Assembly: GCA_031549685.1 (NCBI GenBank) | Contig: JAVBPG010000026.1 | Location: 1 to 52,959 of the forward strand | Origin: JAITMY01 sp031549685 | GTDB taxonomy: Bacteria; Bacteroidota; Bacteroidia; Bacteroidales; UBA932 | Direction: 5' to 3' | Length of the DNA: 52,959 nt | The notes under the pieces: model-generated | Told to the model about the DNA's origin: nothing | The model's database searches: none | The model's input: only the letters and a program-made list of their open reading frames with translations | In this document: positions 7,832-14,342 of the stretch, piece by piece | How positions within the stretch are numbered: the stretch's first letter is position 1 | How the letters are laid out: every line of letters starts with the position of its first letter | Made by a program: the position numbers and the translations under genes

Positions 7832-8893
7832 ATGAAAAAAATCGCTGTTCTTGCCGGTGACGGCATTGGTCCCGAAGTAGTAACCGAAGCCATAAAAGTG
7901 CTCCGTGCCGTTGACAAAAAGCACAGCATTGGCCTTACCTTTGAGCACGCCCTCATTGGTGCCTGCGCCATTGACGCCACGGGCAATCCCCTGCCCGACG
8001 AGACCATTGCCCTGTGCCAAAGTTCCGACGCCGTGCTGCTTGGCGCGGTGGGTCATCCGCGCTTTGACAACGACCCCACGGCCAAGGTGCGCCCCGAGCA
8101 GGGACTTTTGAAAATCCGCAAGACCCTGGGGCTCTTTGCCAACCTGCGCCCCATCAAGTCGTACCCCTTGCTGTACAACGCCTCGCCGCTCAAAAATCAC
8201 TTAGTGGAGAACGTTGACTTTGTGGTTTACCGCGAGCTAACGGGCGGCATTTACTTTGGCGAAAAGGGAAGAAAAAACGAGGACAAAGATGCCTTTGACA
8301 TCTGCTCGTACAGCGCCGGGGAGGTGGAGCGCATAGCAAAATTGGCCTTCGAGTCGGCGCAAAAAAGGCGCCGGCATTTGACCCTGGTTGACAAAGCTAA
8401 CGTATTGGAAACATCACGCTTGTGGAGGGAGGTGGTGGGCAAAACCGCCATGCAGTACCCCGATGTAACGTTCGACTGCATGTTTGTGGACAACGCCGCC
8501 ATGAAGCTCATTCAGCAGCCCGCGTTTTTCGATGTGGTGCTGACCGAAAATATGTTCGGCGACATCCTTACCGACGAGGCCTCAGTCATTACAGGCTCCA
8601 TCGGGCTGCTGCCATCGGCCTCGGTGGGGCATAAGGTGGCGCTGTTTGAGCCCATTCACGGCTCCTTCCCCGAGGGCGCGGGCAAGGGCATTGCCAACCC
8701 CATTGCCACCATTCTTTCCGCCGCCATGATGCTGGAGCACTTGGGCTACGCGCAACCCGCCGAAGAAATCCGCGCCGCGGTAATGACCGCCCTGGAGCAA
8801 GGCAAGGTTACCAGCGATATTAACGCTGTTAATCCAATAAAAACAAATGAAGTAGGAGACTTCATTGCAAGCGTGATTTTAAAAAAGCATTAA
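7832..8893 (+). CDS. leuB: 3-isopropylmalate dehydrogenase
   Basis: Oxidises and decarboxylates 3-isopropylmalate to 2-ketoisocaproate with NAD+. The 353 residues start with VLAGDGIGPEV and contain the substrate-binding loop RELTGGIYFGEKGR (134-147) and the metal-binding aspartates Asp220, Asp244 and Asp248 (NMFGDILTDEAS). The NAD-binding HGSFPEGAGKGIANP follows. All hallmarks favour LeuB over isocitrate or tartrate dehydrogenases. It is the last leu gene and is followed by a terminator, closing the cluster. No branched-chain aminotransferase or ilv gene is present in the window. Confidence 0.95.
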   Translation: MKKIAVLAGDGIGPEVVTEAIKVLRAVDKKHSIGLTFEHALIGACAIDATGNPLPDETIALCQSSDAVLLGAVGHPRFDNDPTAKVRPEQGLLKIRKTLGLFANLRPIKSYPLLYNASPLKNHLVENVDFVVYRELTGGIYFGEKGRKNEDKDAFDICSYSAGEVERIAKLAFESAQKRRRHLTLVDKANVLETSRLWREVVGKTAMQYPDVTFDCMFVDNAAMKLIQQPAFFDVVLTENMFGDILTDEASVITGSIGLLPSASVGHKVALFEPIHGSFPEGAGKGIANPIATILSAAMMLEHLGYAQPAEEIRAAVMTALEQGKVTSDINAVNPIKTNEVGDFIASVILKKH

Positions 8894-8995
8894 TGTAAGA
8901 CAACGCCCGAATGTAACAATACAACGCTTTACCCTAAAACTCCCCAAAGGTGCGAAAGCAAGCTACACGATAGCTGACGCGTTGCACCTAAACAT

Positions 8996-9038
8996 AAAAG
9001 GCGATGGACATTTTTGCTTGTTCTTCGCCTTTTCTTTT
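8996..9038 (+). terminator. Terminator of the leu cluster
   Basis: AAAAGGCGA (8996-9004) pairs with TCGCCTTTT (9025-9033), leading into a T-rich run. It lies about 100 nt after leuB and isolates the leu genes from the following AT-rich pair. Confidence 0.7.
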
Positions 9039-9079
9039 CAAAATGGGCTCACAATTAACTTGTTATAGTACGTGAAATT

Positions 9080-9115
9080 TTTGACAATGAACCGAAAATT
9101 AAATCATTATATTTG
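9080..9115 (+). promoter_or_regulatory. Promoter candidate of the ParB-like/nuclease-like pair
   Basis: A -7 box TATATTTG (9108-9115) is an exact TAnnTTTG match, 26 nt before the ATG at 9142. TTTG at 9080-9083 could be the -33 element, but its 24-nt spacing is longer than usual. Placed after a terminator, this makes the pair an independent transcription unit. Confidence 0.5.
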
Positions 9116-9141
9116 TAATTGAATAAACTTACACTTTAGCC

Positions 9142-10299
9142 ATGACTAATATTGCAGGTGCAGGAAGAAAGCGCCCTTTATTGAACATTTCCATAGACAA
9201 CCTATTCTTGGATCCTTTAAACCCTCGCCTTCCTGAAGATACACAGGGAAAGGGAGAAGAGGATATATGTTCTACTCTTTATCATTCGTTTGATATTGAA
9301 GAGTTAGCATATTCTATTGCCGAAAATGGATATTTTGACGAAGAGCCTTTGGTTGCCATTCCCAAAAACTTACCCTCCCAATTTGAGGGGTTGAATTACG
9401 AGCATCTTTGTAAAGATGCGGCTTATAATGCATATATTAGCAACGAGTCAACGGAGTTTATTGTTGTTGAGGGTAATCGAAGACTATCAACGGTTAAACT
9501 ATTGTTAAGCGATAGCTTAAGAATGGCGATAAAGATTCGCACTTTTCCAGAAATAAGTCCAAAGGTTAGAGACGATATATCCATATTGCCGGTTATAGTA
9601 TATCCAACAAGAAAAGAGGTGTTGCCATACTTAGGGATTAGGCATATATCGGGAATAAAAAAATGGGAACCCTACGCAAAGGCTCGGTATATTGCGAGCA
9701 TGATTGATAAAGGGTTTTCAATTGATGATATTCAAAAGCAGGTTGGGGATAGAAATAATTCCACCAAAAAAATATACTTATGCTACCAGCTGATTGAGGT
9801 TGCAAAATATGAGTTTGATTTAAACACCCAAAAGGCGGAGGATTTTTTTTCATATTTGCTACTGGCGTCAGGACAAGGATCAATAAAAGATTATTTAGGC
9901 ATTGAAAAGCGGCTGCAGGATGTGGATCTTAACAACCCTGTACCCAAAAGCAAGTTAGAAAATCTAAAGAATATATTTTCTTGGCTATTTGGCGAGGGTA
10001 AAGAGAAACTGCCTGTTATAAAGGAGTCTCGGGATATTACCTCAAAGTTGTCCCCTGTTTTAAGGAATCCCGAAGCAATAGAATATTTAAGGCTAACGCG
10101 AGACCTAAATGAGGCCTATGAAAGAAGTGAGGGCGAGGAGGAGTTGTTACGAAGGAATATCGTTAGGGCCAATAAATTATTGACGCAATCCTTGGGCTAC
10201 ATCAAGAAAAACAACTGGGAAATCATCAGTGACGAGGTGGTTAAACTTAAGGAAATCGTTGAAAGTATAGAAAATATGGTTGTGTCAAAATCCAAGTAG
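9142..10299 (+). CDS. ParB-N domain protein, accessory island
   Basis: A 385-residue protein with a ParB/Srx-type N-terminal domain. It shows a DPLNPR word at residues 24-29, then EELAYSIAENGYFDEEPL at 53-70, then the nucleotide-binding-like box VEGNRRLSTVKLL at 109-121. The region after about 160 (SGIKKWEPYAKARYIASMI.. GFSIDDIQKQVG) resembles the helix-turn-helix part of ParB proteins. The C-terminal third is helical with no recognised domain. It is not a chromosomal ParB: there is no parA neighbour and the box II arrangement differs. Codon use is AT-rich compared with leuB before it and trmB after it, suggesting transfer. The next gene starts 2 nt after its stop, so the two are translationally coupled. 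A DNA-binding or sensing role in a defence-type pair is an inference. Confidence 0.75.
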   Translation: MTNIAGAGRKRPLLNISIDNLFLDPLNPRLPEDTQGKGEEDICSTLYHSFDIEELAYSIAENGYFDEEPLVAIPKNLPSQFEGLNYEHLCKDAAYNAYISNESTEFIVVEGNRRLSTVKLLLSDSLRMAIKIRTFPEISPKVRDDISILPVIVYPTRKEVLPYLGIRHISGIKKWEPYAKARYIASMIDKGFSIDDIQKQVGDRNNSTKKIYLCYQLIEVAKYEFDLNTQKAEDFFSYLLLASGQGSIKDYLGIEKRLQDVDLNNPVPKSKLENLKNIFSWLFGEGKEKLPVIKESRDITSKLSPVLRNPEAIEYLRLTRDLNEAYERSEGEEELLRRNIVRANKLLTQSLGYIKKNNWEIISDEVVKLKEIVESIENMVVSKSK

Positions 10300-10301
10300 C
10301 A

Positions 10302-11129
10302 ATGCCAACAGCGCAAATTGATAATCCATCATCAAGTCATTATGTAGCCGATTGGATAGAGTTTCATATCTGTGTGACAGGGGATTCTTTATCCAAGGCA
10401 GAGGTAATTTCCTTTATTGAAAGTTCTTCTGGGTCAGAACCGGACTCTACATTTCTTGATGACATTTGGTGTGAGTTGGAAAGAAGGCTTTTTTTATATG
10501 GTAATAACCCTCCTTATGTCCTAAAGTCAAGAGAGGTATTGTCTGTTCTGGACTGGCATACTATGCCCGAATACTTAATGTGTGTTATACTATCTATTGA
10601 CGGAAATGCTGTTGCTGCTGCTAAAACAGGAAAGTTATTTGAAAGGCTATCTTGTGAAGCTATCAAGAGTTATTTTGGAGGAGAAGCCATAATTTATGGT
10701 TTCCCCAAAAAACAAACAGTAGAAGAAGTCTCTCGGCAAATGAATGAAAAGTTTTGCTATAATCCACCCTCGAACTTTAAGGATAGGGGGGTAGATATAA
10801 TATGCTGGAAACCTTTTGGAGATAACAGAAAGAGTCAAATAGCAATCATCGTGCAATGTGCAGCTGGACATAACTGGAACCAGAAATTGCTCAGCATTCC
10901 CCTCAGCGCATGGAGGCAATATATTTTATGGAGTGATACTTTGCCAATTAAAGGGTTTACAACTCCCACTATAATTGAGGATGCTGTTTTTCACGATGTT
11001 GTAGCAGATGCCGGTCTAATGTTTGATAGACCTCGCTTGTATAGAAGCTTCGTACAAAATAGAATAGCTGCTGACACTTCATTAAAACTTGATTTAAAAG
11101 AGTGGTGTCAAAATAGGTTAGATCAATAG
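10302..11129 (+). CDS. Unknown protein with PD-(D/E)XK nuclease-like core
   Basis: A 275-residue protein without a named family that I can recognise. The first 100 residues are helical. From residue 112, the pattern LFERLSCEAIKSYFGG (Glu114), then DRGVDIICWKPF (Asp165), then IAIIVQCAAG (Gln185, Ala187) follows the helix-strand-strand order of a PD-(D/E)XK restriction-type core, but the usual (E/Q)xK lysine is replaced by alanine. The core may therefore be inactive, use a shifted lysine (Lys194 or Lys195 in GHNWNQKLL is nearby), or be a different fold. It is coupled to the ParB-like gene with a 2-nt gap and shares its AT-rich codon use. A restriction-like effector is the best guess, not a proven function. 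Confidence 0.6.
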   Translation: MPTAQIDNPSSSHYVADWIEFHICVTGDSLSKAEVISFIESSSGSEPDSTFLDDIWCELERRLFLYGNNPPYVLKSREVLSVLDWHTMPEYLMCVILSIDGNAVAAAKTGKLFERLSCEAIKSYFGGEAIIYGFPKKQTVEEVSRQMNEKFCYNPPSNFKDRGVDIICWKPFGDNRKSQIAIIVQCAAGHNWNQKLLSIPLSAWRQYILWSDTLPIKGFTTPTIIEDAVFHDVVADAGLMFDRPRLYRSFVQNRIAADTSLKLDLKEWCQNRLDQ

Positions 11130-11217
11130 CAACATCCCCACTACATATCGTTGCCCTCCAAATTTCATTCCGATCTCATGCAGAGGCTTTTTCAAGCTTC
11201 TTGCTTTTTACCATCCG

Positions 11218-11586
11218 CTACCCTTTCCGCTTTACACCAAGCTCCTTGAGCAACTCCACAGGGTCCCAGAAGAGCTTTTCAAAATCCACCACGCGATCGT
11301 TTTTTACCTTTACGCCCTCCTTTTCAAGCAGCTGCTGCATGAGCTCGGGGGTGGCAAAGTGCATTTTGCCGGTAAGCAAGCCGTTGCGGTTCACTACGCG
11401 GTGGGCGGGAACGTCTTTCAGGTCATGGGCGCTGCTCATGGCCCAGCCCACCATGCGCGAGGAGCGGGCCGCGCCCAGCGCCCGGGCCATGGCGCCGTAG
11501 CTGGTTATGTGCCCGCGCGGAATGCGCCGTGCAAGGGCGTAAACCTGCTCAAAAAAGCTATCCTCGGGTGCGCGCTTTGGGGACAT
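11218..11586 (-). CDS. Alkyltransferase-like protein (ATL, MGMT fold)
   Basis: A 122-residue homologue of O6-alkylguanine-DNA alkyltransferase lacking the acceptor cysteine. The expected PCHRV is PAHRV at residues 60-64, while the rest is conserved (FEQVYALARRIPRGHITSYGAMA, helix-turn-helix, NRNGLLTG). ATL proteins bind and flip alkylated guanine without repairing it and hand the lesion to nucleotide excision repair; uvrC lies 14 kb away in this window. I chose the ATG at 11586, because the longer frame adds 51 residues of low-complexity shadow sequence. The start overlaps the 3' end of trmB by 29 nt, so the two are coupled. The Ala substitution makes a demethylase role very unlikely. Confidence 0.88.
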   Translation of the reverse strand: MSPKRAPEDSFFEQVYALARRIPRGHITSYGAMARALGAARSSRMVGWAMSSAHDLKDVPAHRVVNRNGLLTGKMHFATPELMQQLLEKEGVKVKNDRVVDFEKLFWDPVELLKELGVKRKG

Positions 11587-12295
11587 TGAGGTCGTAGGTA
11601 AAATCGTCGGGCTCGACCAGGGCTGCGTTTTGCGGAAGCGGAAATTGCAGGTAGGTAATGGGATAGCCGCGGTCAACAAATATTTTTTCGTAGGTGGTTT
11701 GTATGGCCAGCACGCTGCCCTGGCTTGCCCCACCGGCATGAATGTCGCTGTTGGCGGCGGTGTACGCCAGCCCGTTTTGGGCCAGCACGGCCTTGGTGTA
11801 CGCGTGCAGCATCTGGCTGTCGGTTTTGAGGTGGATAAGGCCGCCGGGCGTGATAAAGTTGGCGTAGCGGTTGAGGAACAGCGGCGAGCACAGGCGCTTA
11901 CGCGACTTGGTGGGCTGCGGGTCGGGGAAGGTTATCCACACCTCGCTCACCTCGCCCGGGGCAAAGAGCGAGGTAACCACATCGACCTTAGTGCGCACAA
12001 AGGCCACGTTGCCCAAGCCCTCCTCGGTGGCGGTTTTGGCGCCGCGCCACAGCCGCGCCCCCTTGATGTCGATGCCGATAAAATTCTTGCCTGGGAATTT
12101 TTGCGCCAGCTCCACCGTGTACTCTCCGCGGCCGCAGCCCAGCTCCAGCACAATGGGATTTTCGTTCCTAAAGAACTCCGCGTGCCACCGGCCCTTCAGC
12201 GCAAATTCGCCGTTGAATAAATCCTTGAAAACGGGCTGGTGCAGCAGCGCAAATGTTTCGTTTTCCTTAAACCGTGCCCACTTATTTTTTCCCAT
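11558..12295 (-). CDS. trmB: tRNA (guanine-N7)-methyltransferase
   Basis: Methylates guanine 46 in the variable loop of tRNAs using S-adenosylmethionine. The SAM-binding motif ELGCGRGEYT is at residues 51-60, with the acidic IGIDIKGARLWRGAK strand after it. The signature FPDPQPTKSRKRL replaces the common FPDPWPKKRHHKRR, and a C-terminal THYxxY-like segment (IQTTYEKIFVDRGYPI) is present. The start is at MGKNKWARF (12295), since the upstream extension is not family-like. 245 residues, a little longer than E. coli TrmB. Downstream it overlaps the alkyltransferase-like gene. Confidence 0.92.
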   Translation of the reverse strand: MGKNKWARFKENETFALLHQPVFKDLFNGEFALKGRWHAEFFRNENPIVLELGCGRGEYTVELAQKFPGKNFIGIDIKGARLWRGAKTATEEGLGNVAFVRTKVDVVTSLFAPGEVSEVWITFPDPQPTKSRKRLCSPLFLNRYANFITPGGLIHLKTDSQMLHAYTKAVLAQNGLAYTAANSDIHAGGASQGSVLAIQTTYEKIFVDRGYPITYLQFPLPQNAALVEPDDFTYDLNVPKARTRG

Positions 12296-12320
12296 GGATA
12301 ATTTTATCTTGAAGAGTGTT

Positions 12321-12340
12321 ATTGCGGGTCGGGCCCGCAA
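12321..12340. repeat. Repeat family R1, degenerate single arm
   Basis: ATTGCGGGTCGGGCCCGCAA in the gldH-trmB gap is a self-complementary R1 core with a GTCGGGC centre instead of the common GCTTGAC. Confidence 0.55.
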
Positions 12341-12354
12341 CGGCAAACAGTATC

Positions 12355-12837
12355 TTACTTTGCTTTTTCTATGCGCAAGCCAACGTCCGACACGTACGGC
12401 AGCGTGCTCATGCGCATGCCCTGCCGGATTTCGAAGCGGTAAACCCCGCTGCGCGGAAATTGAACCTGCTTGCGAAAGGCCAGGCGGTTATCCAGCAGCT
12501 TCGAAAAGCCCTTGCCCAGCCAGCGGCCGTACTGGTCGGCCAGCGCGTACTCCACCGTGTCGATGGTGTAGGCGCCGCTTGGCGCCGTGGCTTTTACAAA
12601 AAAGTAGATGTTGCTGAACGGGTAGGCGCTGGTGTTGCGCAGGTTGATGTACACGTTGTGCAGGCTTGCAGTATCGGCTATGCTTACGCTAAAAACGGCC
12701 ACGCTATCCTTGCTCCAGCCCCCGGCAGGAATGCTTTGGTAGCGATCGTACACGCGCGAGGAATCGCACGAGCACAGGCACAGCGCAAGGCCCGCGAGGA
12801 GCCAAAAAAACTTACTTCTGCTGGTTGTTGTTGCCAT
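12355..12837 (-). CDS. gldH: Gliding motility lipoprotein GldH
   Basis: A 160-residue lipoprotein. The signal peptide FFWLLAGLALCLCSC gives Cys at about residue 23 as the lipidated residue, and the mature part begins DSSRVYDRYQSIPAGGW, typical of GldH. The remaining domain has the beta-sandwich pattern of the family (VYINLRNTSAYPFSN, DTVEYALADQYGRWLGKG). GldH is needed for gliding and type IX secretion-linked motility in Flavobacterium, but homologues are found in non-gliding Bacteroidales. The start at 12837 overlaps the end of the ricT-like gene by 26 nt; this neighbourhood is conserved in the phylum. Whether this organism glides cannot be judged, as no other gld gene is here. Confidence 0.88.
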   Translation of the reverse strand: MATTTSRSKFFWLLAGLALCLCSCDSSRVYDRYQSIPAGGWSKDSVAVFSVSIADTASLHNVYINLRNTSAYPFSNIYFFVKATAPSGAYTIDTVEYALADQYGRWLGKGFSKLLDNRLAFRKQVQFPRSGVYRFEIRQGMRMSTLPYVSDVGLRIEKAK

Positions 12838-14200
12838 TACTTCCTTGCTGCGGCTTACGGTTGGGGTTACTCTGCGGGCGGCGATGCTGGTTGTTGCCGC
12901 CGTTGCGGGCGGCGTTGCCCTGCGGCCGGCCTGCTCCGTTGCTGCGCGCCGCGTTGCCTTGCGGGCGGGCGGCGTTACCGCCGTTTTCGGGCGCCGCTCC
13001 GCCCTGGTTGCCGTTGCCCGACGGGCGACTGCCACCGCTGCGGTGGTTGTTGCGGTTGCCGCCGCCGCGCGGGTTTCCGCCCTGCCTGCGGGGCCGGTCA
13101 AAGCGCGTAATGCTATCCTCGCCCGCCGCGCTTTGGAAATCGGGCGCCTTAAGGCCGCTGACTTTGGGCGTGTACTTTTCGCTCAGCAGCGCGTCAACCT
13201 TCACGCCCTTTTTGTTTTGCTCTATAATTTCCTTCACCCTGTCCACCGGCACCTCCACAAGCCCCTCCATGGAGTTCTTGTCGAAGTTGTACCACATAAT
13301 GCGCTTAAAAATATCGGTTTTGTGGTGGTAGGCCGTGCCGTCGATGGTTTCGAGCGGAATGTTGGTTTTGGGGAAATCCTTTTGTGCGTCCATGTAGGTG
13401 GACAGCTCGTAGTTGAGGCAGCACTTGAGCTTGCTGCACTGCCCCGCCAGCTTCTGCTGGTTGATGGCAATATCCTGGTAGCGCGCGGCGTTGGTGGATA
13501 CCGAGGCAAAGCTGCACAGCCACTGCGCGCAGCACAGCTCGCGGCCGCAGGTGCCGATGCCGCCGATGCGGCCGGCCTCCTGGCGCGCGCCGATCTGGCG
13601 CATTTCAATGCGAACGTGGAATTCCTCGGCCAGCACCTTAATCAGCTCTCGGAAGTCAACCCGCTCATCGGCACTGTAGTAGAAAATGGCCTTGGTTTTA
13701 TCGCCCTGCACCTCCACATCGCCAATCTTCATTTTGAGCTGCAGCTTTTCAACAATATGGCGTGAGCGGATCATGAACGGATGCTCCAGCGCAATGGCTT
13801 CGCTCCACTTCTCCACATCGCCGCCCTTTACCTTGCGGTAAATTTTTTTGTACTCGTACTTTTCGGGCACCAGGTTGTTGCGCAGCATTTGCAGGTACAC
13901 AATATCGCCCGTGAGCAACACGATGCCGATATCGTGCCCGGGCGAGGCCTCCACGGCAATAATATCGCCCTTTTGCAGGGGCAGGTCGTTTACGTTTTGG
14001 AAAAATCCCTTGCGCGTATTTTTGAAGCGAACCTCCACAATATTGCTTGGCAAGGCTGCGTTGTGCAGGCCCTTGAGCCAGTCAAAGGTGGCCAACTTTT
14101 GGCAGGATTCTACCTCGCGGCAAACCAACTCGCCGGTAAGCGGCTTTTTTTTGCATTCGCAGCCGCGGGTATATAGCATTTCTTCGAATTCGTTGGACAT
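12812..14200 (-). CDS. ricT: RicT/YaaT-like PSP1 domain protein with Gly/Asn/Arg-rich tail
   Basis: Residues 1-370 are a PSP1-domain protein of the RicT/YaaT type. It has an N-terminal Cys-rich segment (GCECKKKPLTGELVC), the conserved FYYSADERVDFRELIK, and two cysteine clusters (CGRELCCAQWLCSF and GQCSKLKCCLNYE). In Bacillus RicT is part of a complex with two [4Fe-4S] clusters that assists RNase Y; the cysteines here could serve likewise. From about residue 375 to 462 follows a low-complexity tail rich in N, G, R, P, Q and A, with repeated RPQGNAAR units, resembling RNA-binding RGG tails. The coding overlap with gldH means the tail is translated up to the gldH start. The assignment to RicT is by family; the role in RNA processing is inferred. 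Confidence 0.8.
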   Translation of the reverse strand: MSNEFEEMLYTRGCECKKKPLTGELVCREVESCQKLATFDWLKGLHNAALPSNIVEVRFKNTRKGFFQNVNDLPLQKGDIIAVEASPGHDIGIVLLTGDIVYLQMLRNNLVPEKYEYKKIYRKVKGGDVEKWSEAIALEHPFMIRSRHIVEKLQLKMKIGDVEVQGDKTKAIFYYSADERVDFRELIKVLAEEFHVRIEMRQIGARQEAGRIGGIGTCGRELCCAQWLCSFASVSTNAARYQDIAINQQKLAGQCSKLKCCLNYELSTYMDAQKDFPKTNIPLETIDGTAYHHKTDIFKRIMWYNFDKNSMEGLVEVPVDRVKEIIEQNKKGVKVDALLSEKYTPKVSGLKAPDFQSAAGEDSITRFDRPRRQGGNPRGGGNRNNHRSGGSRPSGNGNQGGAAPENGGNAARPQGNAARSNGAGRPQGNAARNGGNNQHRRPQSNPNRKPQQGSNGNNNQQK

Positions 14201-14223
14201 GATATATTATTTCAAATCAAGGA

Positions 14224-14308
14224 TGTCATTGCGGGCTTGACCCGCAATCTTCTCTCTTTTTTGTTTGGTTTAAATGTTATGGGATTGCGGGTCAAGCCCG
14301 CAATGACA
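14224..14308. repeat. Repeat family R1, full inverted pair
   Basis: Left arm TGTCATTGCGGGCTTGACCC (14224 onward) and right arm ending CCCGCAATGACA (14308) are each self-complementary and also pair with each other. It occupies the rnr-ricT gap. Confidence 0.85.
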
Positions 14309-14342
14309 GCTGGTTACTAAAAATCGTAAAGTTACAAAGTTA

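Noticed and set aside
9142..10299. The ParB-like gene as the chromosomal segregation ParB acting on the parS-like sites
   Set aside because: There is no parA next to it, it is AT-rich and island-like, it is paired with a nuclease-like gene, and its box II differs from chromosomal ParB.
11932..11940. DnaA-box-like TTATCCACA (also at 47409-47417)
   Set aside because: Two single copies inside trmB and ruvB coding sequence, no cluster and no AT-rich unwinding element nearby, so not an origin.
12845..13765. A 306-codon plus-strand frame opposite the RicT-like gene
   Set aside because: Shadow of the repetitive tail and the core of ricT; begins in the low-complexity region.
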